DNA of 64,000 nucleotides, taken from Spongilla lacustris. Lineage: Eukaryota; Porifera; Demospongiae; Spongillida; Spongillidae. Of the stretch, positions 45,229-57,567 are shown one piece after another; position 1 is the stretch's first letter, and each line of letters starts with the position of its first letter. The position numbers were made by a program, and so were the translations under genes. The DNA is taken from positions 5,340,278 through 5,404,277 of the forward strand of contig OX442426.1 in assembly GCA_949361645.1 (NCBI GenBank). The letters are read 5' to 3'. A model generated the notes under the pieces. That model made no database searches. It was not told the DNA's origin and worked only from the letters and a program-made list of their open reading frames with translations.

Positions 45229-48200
45229 CTAAAAAGAGTTTGAAGAGTTGGCACAATGAGCAGAGCTCCTGTACTCTGCCCTTGAGCTCCTGTACTCAAA
45301 GCGAATACAGATCAAGCCAATAATTAAGATCACCAGGGAAACCATCAGAATAGGAGACCTTAGCAATAGCAGTTTCACTTTGGATTTTTGCAACGGTGGC
45401 CCATCCACTTGTGCATCAGAGGTAACTTCGGTCAAATTTTGAATATCCGTATACCTAGTTGCTAGAATACAAGTTAATAAAGATTAGAACAAACAAAATG
45501 CAAGATAAAAATGCATTTCTTTACTTTTATTATCAGTCAATGCTGTATGTATGTTCCTTCTGGCTTAACCTGTATATCTAACTCTGGCATTCCCCATCTA
45601 GCTAGGCGTCTAAACTAGTTGATTGCCCAAGAAGGGTCAGGGGGCGACCTGGTGTACGTACCCATCAGGCCAAGTGTAGGACCAAGGTAGCACTGGCTTG
45701 CCTTGGGTATGACCACATGGTGCCACACCATATATGACGTGATCATGGGTTGGTCAGGGTAGAAGCACGAAGGGTGCCCAAGTGTAACCCCCCAATAATT
45801 GGGTTAGTGTGGTTCCAAGTGGTAGGTACAACTAGCGTACAAGGGGGGGGGGGGGGGGGGGGGGGTGGTAAAGTGTGTGGAATGAGTCAGGGGGCTAAGG
45901 CTAAACAGTGGCCGGGATGTGTCAGAGCATGTCTGGTGTAGGCAGTGAATGCTGAACTGCACCAACGTCCCAGGGGATGGATGGTAGATGGCGGAAGTCC
46001 TGCTTGTGCGGCTGCAGTGGCTGCTCCAATCCTCAAGCTGTGTGTGTTGTATTGGGAGGAGTCATGTCCCAATAACCGGCACAGCTCTGGATGAGAGGGG
46101 CCTTCCAAGTTTGAAAATGAAACAATACTGTACTGGTTGAGATAGGCCTCCATGGCAGAAACCGAAGATATGGCTCCCCCCTCTGCGGCCTACCAATACG
46201 GTAGTGCCCCTACTGGCCTGGCCAGTTTTCAATTAAAAAGAGGAGACTGTGTTCAGACCAAGTGATATCTTGTCTGGTGGAATGAATTCTTGGGTTGAAT
46301 TTACCTCTTCCTGAAGTCGTGAATTCACTCACTCTCAGGAACCCGAAGAATCCAAAGGTTAGGAGCAACCTTCACCATCAGCATGTCATGAGTCTGGAGG
46401 TGGTCAGAGCACAGCAACCCTAGCATCAGGACCAGGATGGCATTGATGAGTGGTGGCTGGAGGTTCTGCCAGCATTATATTCAGACTCAACATAGGGTTG
46501 TTGGAGGTGGGACTGCTGAGCACCTGGGTGAGGTGGAGGTGGGACTGCTGAGCACCTGGGTGAGGTGGAGGTGGGACTGCTGAGCACCTGGGTGAGGTGG
46601 AGGTGGGACTGCTGAGCACCTGGGTGAGGTGGAGGTGGGACTGCTGAGCACCTGGGTGAGGTGGAGGTGGGACTGCTGAGCACCTGGGTGAGGTGGGACT
46701 GCTGAACACCTGGGTGAGGTGGGACTGCTGAACACCTGGGTGAGATGGAGGTGGGACTGCTGAGCACCTGGGTGAGGTGGAGGTGGGACTGCTGAGCACC
46801 TGGGTGAGGTGGAGGTGGGACTGCTGAGCACCTGGGTGAGGTGGGACTGCTGAACACCTGGGTGAGGTGGAGGTGGGACTGCTGAGCACCTGGGTGAGGT
46901 GGGACTGCTGAACACCTGGGTGAGGTGGGACTGCTGAACACCTGGGTGAGGTGGAGGTGGGACTGCTGAGCACCTGGGTGAGGTGGGACTGCTGAACACC
47001 TGGGTGAGGTGGAGGTGGGACTGCTGAGCACCTGGGTGAGGTGGAGGTGGGACATTGCTGCCACATACACCTGGATGGTGTTAGCCTGGAGTGTCCTGCT
47101 GAGATGGGTGGCAAATAAAGCGACTGTGTGCTGGGACCCAGGAAGAGGGGTGTGTCCATGTGTCTGGCAGAAGGAGAGATTCCTCCGGATCCCTGCTTTG
47201 TAGGTGGTGGAGGTGGTGGAGGTTGACGGAGTAAGGAGTAGCTGCAGGTGGTCCTCTAGAGCTTGGAGGAAGTGGTGTTGGTGATGGGTGTGACTGAGGG
47301 AGGGGCACGAGAGAAGAATCGTGGTATGTGGTTGCATGACAGGGCATCCGAGATGCAGTTTGGCCATCCCGGGAGGTGCACCAGCGTCACAGTGAAGCTG
47401 TGTTGTGCTGCTGTAAAAATAAATAAAAAAGCGCCCTCAACAGCTCCATGATTCCCGGTTGTTTGGATTGCTGATTTGCCCAAGCCTGGACGATGGGGAG
47501 GGTATCGCAGTAGCAACAATCATCAGTAAATTGTTTTGGTCAATTTATAAAAGACTTTTCTTGATTGTGACACACCCGGCCGTCTATAGAAGCACATTTT
47601 AATTCATAGAACTCCCAATTTCCAGTAACGGGTAGATGCATATGGTAGGCTACCAGTGCACATCCAAAGTTGTGTGGTTCTGGGATTGCAACAGACCCTG
47701 CAGCATCTTAGAGCTCACGGGAGGAACTGGCATCCGATTGCTGCATGCATGGCGATACGAATTGGGTCCCTCTCTCCATCCACTATGACGAGGGAAAGGG
47801 TAAGGTCTGCTGCCTGACTCTAAAGGGAGGGTTGGACACACACCACACTTAGTTAGCAGGTCCTCCTTCAGAGCGTAGGGTATGGTCTTTGGTCCGTGCC
47901 ACTGCCTGTCTTGAAGAGCTTCTCATACTTACATGTTGGGCAGCAACTAGTCTCGTACCCAGGCTGATACTGGAGCATGGCTAGTGCAGTGTCTGGGAAT
48001 GCCTGGACCCTGATGGCCACGAATGTGTTCCATGCTTCCAGCCAGCTCGGTAGATCGGAAACTAGGCGCAAGGCCTTGTCTATTTTGCCCTTGCCAATCG
48101 GAGCTGGCAACGATTGATCGTCTAGTCCCCGGAGCTGGGCCGGGCAATATATTTTACCTCTGCGCATCCACCGCGCTTCCTCGAATTTATTATTAAAATT

Positions 48201-51200
48201 GCTCGGTGATATTCCACACGGCTGTTTGCGGCCATAGAAATTGTGGACAGTAGGCCTCCACCTCCGTAATATTGAAATGATATCGTAATGCCTTAGCAAC
48301 GAGCCTTGACAACCACTGACGTGACTTCACCTGTGAAACGTGAGGACCTGACAAGTTCAGTCGCCATTTTACAAGCCATATAATGCAAAGGAACTATTGT
48401 TCTATTTATGGCCCAAATCACATGGCTTAAGGTTGCGTCTCCGTTGTGAACTCTAGCGTCGAAAGCGGCTACCTTGGAAAGGACCGTTTAACTTCAAAGC
48501 GGTATGTACAAGACGAGACAATTTTTGTCGGCAAACTGAAAGAAGGAAACTAACGAAGACAGAAGGTACTTACATACTGTCGAGTAAATGTTTTGCCATA
48601 TTGATTGGGCAGTATGCTAGACGCGCTAGAAGTGGTGTGCGAAAGTATTGAAATCGTAGCGGTACAATTACTAAATTTAGGCCTAGTACATTATGTGTTC
48701 GCTTGGCCGGGTAAGGAATAGAGCTACACGTACCACATTCTGAGGTACTATTGAGAGGTTATGGTGATAAAGGTACCTTCATTTTAGCTTGGCCAGGAGC
48801 CATTGTTTTCACTAATTGACTGTAAGCTGTGACTCAGACTGGTTAGGGGGTGGTGAGGAAAGTCACTAAGGTATGGTTAGGGGGTGGTGAGGAAAGTCAC
48901 TAATGTATGGTTAGGGGTTGGAGAGGAAAGGCCAAAGGGCTGGGTTATAGGGTATAGAGATTGTAATACATTTGTCAGGACTGGTGTCAGCCCAACCTAC
49001 TCAGAACAAGCCCCTCACCCTTTGTTGGTGAAGTGCTGCACTCATGTGTGTGGTAATCTTCAGCTTTTACATCCTGTTTGCAGGGTATGCAGTGGACTAT
49101 TACGTAGTCAGTTGAGGTGCCAGCTTAAGTTCTGCTGGCTACAACTATGTGCAGCAGCATGAACACTTCACCTCTGCACACGTGGACACCACCTCTACAC
49201 ATGTGGACACCACCTCTACACACGTGGACACTTCACCTCTACACACATGGACACACTACACCTCTACCCACGTGGACACCACCTCTACCCACGTGGACAC
49301 CACCTCTACACACGTGGACACACTTCACCTCTACACACGTGGACACACTTCACCTCTACCCACGTGGACACACTTCACTTTTACACTTCACTTCTACACA
49401 TGTGGACACACTTCACCTCTACACACGTGGACACACTTCACTTCTACACGCGTGAATACACTTCACCTCTACACACACTTCTACACACGTGGACACCACC
49501 TCTACACACACTTCTACACACGTGGACACTTCACCTCTACACACACTTCTACACACGTGGACACTTCACCTCTACACACACTTCTACACACGTGGACACT
49601 TCACCTCTACACACTATGTGAACCATTTCACTGTGCAAGTGGTACATAGAGGTGCCCTGCATGAGAGCTCTAGACGAGATTGGGCACTGCAGCTGGTCCA
49701 AGAGATGTTGGGTTATCAATTGGAACATCTGCTGGTGTGTACCTGTGGTTGTGCAATTCCTGTAATCAGCAATAATTGTAGCATTACAGATACATGTGTG
49801 TGTAGCAATTGTACATGTGGAGCCGCCTCTTGAATGTGGGTCTGATTTTTAATTTCTTTCCTCTATGCATGCATGTACATTTCTACTATACCTTGCTTCC
49901 CTCTTCTGCATGTGCTGTCCACTGAAAGATAATGTTGTGCCTCTTGTATACAAGAAGGTGATCTTGTGTTTGTTTGATGAAGGGTGGGGTGCATGGTACA
50001 TTACATGTAGTACTGAATACAGAAATGAGCTGTGCTGCAAACTCAGAGCATGGGTAAAATGCCCTTTTCATTTTCCCTGTAACTACCAACAGGTTCACAG
50101 ATACTCTGCGCGCTTTTGAATCATCTCTATGTGGTGATCCATTGAGCCTATGTGGTCGGATACGGACGAGCCGCACAGATTATTCATAAGATACAGAAGC
50201 GTACTGTGTTGTGAAAAACCAATATGGCAAGCTTCCAAAGGCTTTTCTGAATACGTATAGGCCTCTTCTCTATGGTGATGCATACTGACCTTAATGGAAA
50301 ATTGTTGCGCGTCCGTGTCATCGACCTGAAGTAACCCCTCCCCTGTGACACGATCGAAGATTGGTGCAAAAATCAGCTGCGCGTTTATAGGAAACGTAAT
50401 AAACCGATTGCGTATGTGGACTGTTAGTAACTACATGCATAGGGTTAGCGAGAGAAGTATTTTCTCATATGTTGGACTTAAAATGAGCACGATATGGCTC
50501 GCTAAAGATTGAGTATTTATAATGAGGCTTGCACGTATATTTCCTTGCGATTTACGGTATACATCTAATTGTCAAACCTAATGCCTAGCCGCAAACAGCC
50601 GTGGATCCAGGGATTATATTATCCCTGCCTCTTCGAATGATGCCGCCTCCCTGCGCCGTCTGCGCGAGCGGCTTCTGGAAGACGAGGAGTCAATGCTGGA
50701 GGAGGAGCGGATGGTTATGGTGCCGCTTACCCTCGTGAGAGGGGCGGCCAGCCGTGGACGACTTCATCTTGGAGTCAACTTAGTTTCGTGGTACCCAGAT
50801 GTATAAATGGTTTATAGAGTCAACTGCCTTTCAGTTTGGCATGGCACCGACTCTGTCGGTGACGCATGCCGCCGCGACTGCATGCGCCCTGCGTGCAACC
50901 ATAGGGGGGAGGGTCTGATGCTTGCTTGCGTGGGGAACTGCGAGCCATGGAAGCGAGGTTAGTCGCCGTATCGCGCGGCTCGAGCAGCACAGACGGCTAG
51001 TAGGAACCGCTAAGTGTCGAGGGGGAAGGGATCAAACCTGTTCCGACGGCTGCCCGAAGAAGGAGGAGGAGCTTCTTCGCCCGACGAAGTTTTCTCCGAG
51101 CTCTGACTGGAATCGTCAGATGCGGCGGTAGGCAGTATAACGGGGTGAACATTGGCGAGGCCAGATGTACCCTGCTGGAGGCTGCCCTCATGTTGAAGCA

Positions 51201-54200
51201 GGCGCTCGATCCACATCACCCGTGGTTGATAGGTAAGCATTACGTATACGTATAACCGCAGGCGGAGGTCTGGTGAGGCGCGAAATGATTCCTTTCCGAC
51301 AAATTTCCGAGTAAACATTCAGCAAAAAGTTCAGGTCGTCAATATAGCTGGCTATGAGACTGAATGGTTGCTTTCCCAAGAACACCATTAATTAGTATAG
51401 CAATACAGTACCTGAACCAGCTCAGACGAAGGGACAATCTAGTTTGGGATAGTATGTTTAGAGTGGGGAGTTGCAGACAGGCAGGCAGGCAGCTGCAGGC
51501 AGGTTAGACCTACTTTAACCTTAGACAAAGTTCCCTTTCAACACCCTATATGCTTTCCCATGAGCACTACATCTAATTATATACAGGGAGTAGGTGCAAC
51601 ATTAAACATTGTTTACTCCCTAAACATATTTTCTACTGATTTAGACATATTAAAACATACTTGGTTGCTGCAATAAAAATTATAAGGTGAAATAAAACCA
51701 AATGCAAATCAACAAAAATAATTGCCAATTGCCTTACTTATAATGCCTGTTCCATCATCATCATCATCTTTGTCATCACCATCATCCTTGCCAGTTTTTT
51801 TAACCACATCTAGCTCATACTCTTCACTAGGGGAAACCTTGGCATACTTCACCGCCTGTGTTGGAATTATTATAACACCACGTTATCTTCACTTGCAGAT
51901 ATTGGTTGTGTGTACCTTGGCTGCTTCCTTATCCCAGTTAGTGCACACCAATATGATGATAAATGCAATTGTCTGCAAAGGAAAATAATTAATGAAAGGC
52001 CATGATTAATTAACCAGTTCAAATACAATGCAGATTCAAATGGAAGCAAGTGCCATTGTACGAACAGAAATTAAATAAGGATGAAAAGCTGGAGAAAAAA
52101 TATACCATCGGAATCATACAACATGAGTGTTATACCCGCTATCATGTGTTAACTCAATTATGTGTCACTGCATGTTATTCATTATATGTAGATAACTTTT
52201 AATCTTTTAAGCATGACTAACTTTGATGAAATACAGTGGCTTATGGGTACAAAGTGTTGTTAGATTGAGTTCCTTTAGGGCTAGTTCTTTGGTATTGCAA
52301 TTCCATTCAGATGTTATAACTGTGTTTAGTTTTCTTATAAGGATTTGATAGGGCCAAAATATTACCATGTGACTACATGTAGATCTGCTGTCCCCCCTTG
52401 TATTATTTTGATTCTTTTTATTTAAGGACCACTGTCCTTAAAATTAACACAATTGGAGAATTTATATATTATCTACAATCACATCTTCACATTTTATATA
52501 TGCAACTTGTTTTTGCTAAGTTTTTTTTTGCTAAGTTTTTTTAATGAGCTGTGAGCACAGGATATGCAATATTCTACATTTAGTTATTCCATGGCTAAAC
52601 ATTCCTAAATATCGTCTTATTTATTTACACTTCTATGATTTAAAATAAACAATGAAGCACTCTTGATTGTATAAAAGGTTATACACTTGGACATTACTAA
52701 TGCAGCTACTCTAAAATATTTTATTTATTATTATTTTAAATAGATTATTAGTAAGTAAAACATTTACTACATAAAATAGTAATGAATGATATTAGAACTT
52801 AGGATCAAAGCGACATACCTCTACAAAGGCACCACACAAGAGACCAATCCACAGTCCTTCAGTACCAGTACATTTCACCAATGCCAGGGATATCCCAATG
52901 GGCAGACCAATACAGTAGAAGGAAATGAAGTTGACAATAGCACCAATGAAATGTCGGCCTGACCCGCGAAGCACCCCTCCCAGAGCACCCTGGAATGATG
53001 GAAGAAGAGTTGATCATTTATGACACGCACAATGTGTATTAGTGACTCCTCGTGCAACTCTGTGCAGCAAGTACAAATTAGCAGCACATTGCCACATGCT
53101 CTGGCTGTGAGTTAGAAATTTACACAGCAGAAGAGTTGGTGACATCATTACGATGTTGACGACATGCATCAACAGTGCTGACATCATCACTGGGCTGGCT
53201 GGCTTACCTGCATGTGATCACAGACAAGGAAAGGGGAGAGAACGTTCATCACTTTAGCCATTCCCTCGATGACCACCCTGAGGAGAGAGGCACATGTAAC
53301 ATGCACACTGAGTATGGCATACCAAGGGCATGCTATATGTACACAACACATACACTGCTCAATGCCACAATGTGGCACTTATATTTGGTTCTTAAAAACC
53401 ATCACTCAGTACTTAAGTACAGTCTGCAGACTTATTGTCCCCAGACTATATCTATCTAATGCCTCCCTTGACCTTCCAAGTGGCAAGTGTGACTGTATTG
53501 AAACCAGATTTCTTAGGCAAATAGTCTTTGGTTGTATAATTAAGCATACCAATTAACTGTACAGTGGGGTTTGGGGTGACATCATACCGATCCTCAGAGA
53601 ACACTTGTCCAATCACATTCTTCACAGCTTGGAGCAGAGCACCAAAGACCACAGATTCCACCACTAAGTTTTATCAGCAATAGTAGTAAGAGGGGTGAAA
53701 TAGAGAGAACATAGAAAAATTATCACCACACATAAATTTGCTTACACGTAATGACAAGGACAAAATGGAAGACCCTCTTGGCCTCTAGACCACGACCAGC
53801 ACCAAGCTGTTGGCCAACACGAATACTTCCTGTTATACCAATAGCCAGTGCAGTCTGCAAAGAGAATAAGCACACATATAAGGCCACGCTACCACCTTGT
53901 GTATATACAGATGTTCCCACACTGATTTTAGCCCTGTTACAACAGGCTAACTCTGCTCCGCCCCATCTCTTTTACGCAACATTATCCAGTTTATGTAACC
54001 AATTTTTGTAAAACTTGAACCTGGCCTCTCCCAACCTCCTTCCTTTCCCCCTCCCAGTAATGTATGGATAGCGTGGTATAATGTAAGACACATGCAGTGA
54101 GTGATCAGACAAGGGCATTAATTGGCCTTATTGGACATGGTGGCAGTAATGTACTTGCAGAAGTGGTGGGAAAGGAGGAGAAAAGGCTATGGGGGGACCC

Positions 54201-56381
54201 GAACAATTGGGAAAGATTTGTAAGAGAGGGAACAAACAGAAGAGAAGGGACAAGATTGAGGGAAGGAGATGTCAAATGATACAAGGCACAAGCTGTGCTC
54301 GTGATCGTTTAATCCTACAGAAACAACAAATAATTGAAGTATGTGTTTTTATCAACAATATTTCTTGTCACACAGTAACCCTGTGATGTTTCTTTTAGCA
54401 CAAAGTTGTTACTCTTAGCACAAAGTTGTTACTCTTAGCACAAAGTTGTTACTCTTAGCACAAAGATGTTACTCTTAGCAAAAAGATGTTACTCTTAGCA
54501 AAAGATGTTACTCGTAGCACAAATTAGCACAAAGATGTGTACTTAACCTGCTAAGCCTTGTACATGGGTTTTGCTTTAAACACAGCTTGTGTTAGAAATG
54601 ATTACACAGAAGACAAGACCTTTGTGGTCCATTCTACACATACATAAATACATACATGTAAGTAACAAGACAACAAGGCTCACCAAGAAGAGGATAGCGT
54701 TGATGTTAAGAATATTGAGGTGGATGGCCTGCTCAGTTTTGCTTACGGTGCCTAGTACAAACCCTCCAATCTCATAGCTCCACCACTCCAACCCAATCAT
54801 GAGGAGACCGGGAATGGCCAGCTTGATGAAGGGCCACCAGTCCTCCATGGCCTCCCAGGTCCACCCTCCCCACGTCTGCTTGTGGAGCCCGCAGGCAAAC
54901 ATGTAGATGAGGACAAGCACAGGGGATATCCCCTGACTTATCGTCATGGAAATGATGGCTCCACTGAGGTGCATGAATCTCAGAATTAAAAAAAAACAAA
55001 GGAATACAAACGAACCAGCTTACAGAAAACCTTGGTTAGCTCCAATCAACAGGCCGGCATGGAGGACTATGTTGATCACATTGGAGGCAAGCCCCACAAG
55101 GATGAACACCAGGATGATGCTCTGAGCATAGAGACAAAAACATTAAACACTTCAACAGAGTGAGGTCACAACCCAATGGCCCCTAACCTGAGACTGAAGG
55201 TATTTGGCAAGCAGGATGACCAAAAAAATGCTCTAACATGAATGACAGTATGCAGTTAAATCACTTCAAAGTTAGCTCTAGGAGCAAAATTTGTGCATAC
55301 GGGAAGAGCAAGGCAGAATATCCTCAAGTAAAGTGCAGTCAGCCTACAATGAAATGATGTAATCCAGCTATTAAGGTAGGTTATTAACACTAGCCTGACG
55401 ACAGTGGGGTCCTGCTGTAATAGTGTGAGGATGGACTGCATGTTGAGCCAGAGGGCAAAGATGGGGAGAATTAGTATTCCTAAGATGATTAACCCTGTAC
55501 GAGATGGTGAGGAGGGTATTAGGGAGAAGGGTGGGAGGAAGAGGAAGAGGTACAAGGAATGGGAGCATATCAAGATGAAGGAATTAAGAGGGGCATAGGA
55601 GGGAGGAGGGGTATAGGTGGGAGGAGGGAGGAGGAGCATAGGATGGAGAAGTGACAAATATTGTTCCCACCTCGCTGAAAGACAACACCAACTCTCTTGT
55701 AATTCTTGCATCCAAATGCCTAGGTAGTACATAGCAAAGATGAAGAGTGACAGGTCAACAGGATGGTCTCACTTGAGAGCAGTGTGTGTCCACAGCTGTG
55801 CCAAGTCCATAGATAACAGATATCCCTGTTATGTTGATGATCTGTTTGGTGAATGCATCCAGGAGGATAAAAGTTTGAGGAACCAGGTATTGGGATCCAG
55901 GTATGGGGGATCAGGTATCAGAATTGTATCCAGGAATGGGTAATGAAATGAAGCAGCATTAAAATGGTGGGAACTTACGGATATTGCAAGAGCTGTAAAA
56001 AAAAAGCAGAAGAATTTATCTTTTCTAAATTAGATTCACTTTCACTTCATACCTGCTGCATCATTGTACTTCACAAGGTCATCTGTGCTAGTAACATTCC
56101 TTGCATGAGTTGTCCCCGTGACGTAGTGACCGACAAAGGCCAAGGACTCAAAAAATATGACTTGTGTGAGCAGCAGTGTTATGTACTTGGATGGGTGAGT
56201 GTGCATGTAGTGCCCATGTTACATGTGTGCATTTGTGTATGTGAGGTGATGGTAACAAGAGTGTAAATAAGCATAAAGACAACCACACAGTACTTACAAT
56301 GGGGAACACTATTCTGAACTCAAAGAGTTCTGTTTTCAGCCAGGTCCACGTGCTTGCCAGGTGTTCCCTCAAAGAGGTCAT
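45229..56381 (-). CDS. SLC47A: MATE-2: multidrug and toxin extrusion transporter, SLC47 family
   Basis: Paralogue of MATE-1 in convergent orientation. Seventeen exons, 5' to 3' on the minus strand: 56381-56298, 56185-56053, 55992-55979, 55841-55773, 55719-55671, 55494-55395, 55343-55301, 55232-55188, 55121-55024, 54963-54684, 53854-53746, 53663-53588, 53277-53208, 52989-52819, 51972-51916, 51855-51738, 45461-45229; 582 residues. Exon lengths from the micro-exon to 51972-51916 equal those of MATE-1. Motifs: TLLLTQVIFFESLAFVGHYV, LEWWSYEIGG, SIRVGQQLGAG, GVLRGSGRHFIG, VCTNWDKEAAK. The loop before the 13th helix is short and Asp-rich (KDDGDDKDDDDGTG) and split between two exons, unlike MATE-1. 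The final helix is ILMVSLVILIIGLICI. Exon 55494-55395 ends at a GC donor (GC-AG intron). The last intron is about 6.3 kb and holds a DIRS-like element. Confidence 0.93.
45840..45866. repeat. Poly-G run
   Basis: About 24 G residues (with a T near the end), just downstream of the recombinase frame of the DIRS-like element and perhaps near the element end. Confidence 0.85.
45887..48299 (-). mobile_element. Degenerate DIRS-like retroelement
   Basis: Minus-strand order: a Gag-like frame (48299-47868; WRPTVHNFYGRKQPCG, VSDLPSWLEAWNTFVAIRVQ); a broken frame with Cys-rich and Ser/Pro-rich sequence (47841-47650); an RNase-H-end fragment (47519-47256; LVHLPGWPNCISDALSC); a tyrosine recombinase. The recombinase has an N-terminal SAM-like part (TYKAGIRRNLSFCQTHGHTP, TIQVYVAAMSHLHL), then FGFFGFLRVSEFT with the first catalytic Arg, and HSLRIGAATAAAQAG with H-x-x-R, GRW and the candidate Tyr of FTAYTRH (46153-45887). 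Recombinase instead of integrase is the mark of DIRS/Ngaro elements. The reverse transcriptase is missing and frames are broken, so it is dead. It lies in the last intron of MATE-2, same strand. Confidence 0.8.
46497..47052. repeat. 32/26-bp minisatellite inside the recombinase gene
   Basis: About 18 units with core CTGCTGAGCACCTGGGTGAG, either 32 bp (with GGTGGAGGTGGGA) or 26 bp (GGTGGGA). It sits exactly where the recombinase frame passes from VYVAAMSHLHL to the catalytic part. All three minus-strand frames stay open across it, which explains the long Ser/Pro/His-rich open frames. Confidence 0.95.
48820..48935. repeat. 34-bp tandem repeat, 2-3 copies
   Basis: Units with core GGTTAGGGGGTGGTGAGGAA; the third copy is diverged. 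Confidence 0.85.
49160..49618. repeat. ACACGTGGACAC minisatellite
   Basis: Irregular array of 17-30-bp units with core CTCTACACACGTGGACAC, lengths varying by added ACACTTC. Thr/His/Ser-rich frames on the plus strand are repeat translations. Confidence 0.95.
49625..50580. other. Intronic sequence of MATE-2 without a gene
   Basis: Open frames on both strands at 49865-50370 overlap one another and show no recognisable motif. I cannot support a gene. Confidence 0.4.
50582..50806 (+). pseudogene. Unidentified GC-rich coding-like fragment
   Basis: An open plus-strand frame of 74 codons without a good start contains SLRRLRERLLEDEESMLEEE followed by VPLTLVRGAASRGRLHLG. The charged heptad-like pattern and high GC stand out from AT-rich surroundings. 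No upstream ATG in frame; it may be an exon of an inserted gene or a retroelement fragment. No family is recognised. Confidence 0.3.
51010..51318 (-). pseudogene. Unidentified minus-strand coding-like fragment
   Basis: A 102-codon frame in a GC-rich island reads YQPRVMWIERLLQHEGSLQQ and then a Ser/Glu/Pro-rich tail (SDDSSQSSEKTSSGEEAPPP) ending in RRNRFDPFPLDT. Composition is protein-like but I know no relative. It lies between MATE-2 exons 51855-51738 and 45461-45229, on the same strand, so inclusion as an alternative exon cannot be excluded. Confidence 0.3.
51990..52800. other. MATE-2 intron, AT-rich
   Basis: Intron between exons 52989-52819 and 51972-51916; no element or gene recognised. 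A direct repeat TTTTTGCTAAGTTTTTTT is near 52510-52535. Confidence 0.6.
54387..54536. repeat. 20-bp tandem repeat, about 7 copies
   Basis: Units of TTACTCTTAGCACAAAGTTG with point changes, in the MATE-2 intron between exons 54963-54684 and 53854-53746. Confidence 0.93.
55979..55992 (-). other. 14-nt micro-exon of MATE-2
   Basis: Minus-strand CTCTTGCAATATCC lies between a T-rich acceptor (ending ACAG) and donor GTAAGTTCC. It encodes Ala-Leu-Ala-Ile-Ser exactly as in MATE-1, with the same phases (1 in, 0 out). Confidence 0.88.
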
Positions 56382-56389
56382 GATTTTCT

Positions 56390-57560
56390 ACAAATTGAAT
56401 TGCAGGACCACAGGTTAGCATTTTTTTTGCAACACGCACACACACACACACACACACCTGCACATACACATGCATGCACACAAACATAATATAGAGCATA
56501 CCATACATGGGCACTTATACCGTCCTTGGTAAATAATATTCTAACGGTTGGAATTGCAGATACGCAGAATGGCACTATTTAGATAACCCGTATTGCTCAT
56601 ACTACTGGGAGATATTTAGCATTTAAAGTGGTGCTCACACCATAGAAAGAAGTGAAGTCATCTTGCATGGTTGTCACCATGAATCAGCACATCTTATCCT
56701 AGTTGTGGTGCTAGACTGAGGGCATAGGCTGTGATGGTCTAAAAGAATAGTTTAAATACAGTTCGGCTTGTGTTCTCAGTGGCTACGAATATTAAACACA
56801 TAAGAGTTTCTAATATTGCTAACATTAATATTACATATTTCAGTCAGCTTACATGGAAAACATTTTCAATGTGCATGTGTATATATGGTGCTGTGGCCAG
56901 CTATAGCCAACTCCTCATCAAAGTATGTATTAAAAATTTAGTTATACCCACAATAAATACAACTATGTAAGCAGCAGCTCTGAAGGAAGATGCTAAGATG
57001 GCACAGCCGAATTGTTTGTTGCATGATGGCTGCAGTGGAGTAAAGGCTCTTTTGAACCATTCGGGCACATGTGCAAGTAGTAGTAGGCTCAGCCTACAGG
57101 CCTAGACTTCTCTCTTACGTGCTGGTGCCAAACTGGTCCCTTCAGCATTTGACCTCGAAGTCATTCATCCGCTTAAAATACATGCATGTACTTGATTCTG
57201 GAAGTGAGTTTCAGTATGCGCAATACTTGGCAGAAGGGCATGGGGCCTAGTGGGTCGCCCTGCTAGTTTCCGAACTGTGCCACAAAGTAGGGGAGCTCGG
57301 AGGGCCTGACGCGACACCAAATTGAAACGTGCTGGTGCTTCCAGCTTCCACCATACCCAAGAAACCAAACCCAACAGTATCTCTACCAAAGTTTTCATGA
57401 TACTCTGCATGCTGTTCCTTCGTAGGTGAGTTTTTCAAAGGTCTCACTGCATGGTGAACACCTTGAAACAGATAAGGTTAACCATTTATCCTGTCTTCCC
57501 GGCCGAGTCGCACAGATCAGAATAGTAATAACATGATAACACCCTAAGTCACTTGTTCAT
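56390..57560. other. MATE-2 upstream region
   Basis: A possible acceptor (minus strand, TTTGTAG) lies 6 nt before the ATG, suggesting an upstream non-coding exon as in MATE-1. A short CA repeat is at 56437-56457. No other gene is seen; minus-strand frames at 57165-57447 overlap in two frames and are not convincing. Confidence 0.45.
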
Positions 57561-57567
57561 AACCGAC

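Noticed and set aside
46404..47159. 251-codon Ser/Pro/His-rich frame
   Set aside because: Minisatellite read in a second frame; the recombinase part is in another frame.
49147..49833. Thr/His/Ser-rich frames
   Set aside because: Translations of the ACACGTGGACAC array.
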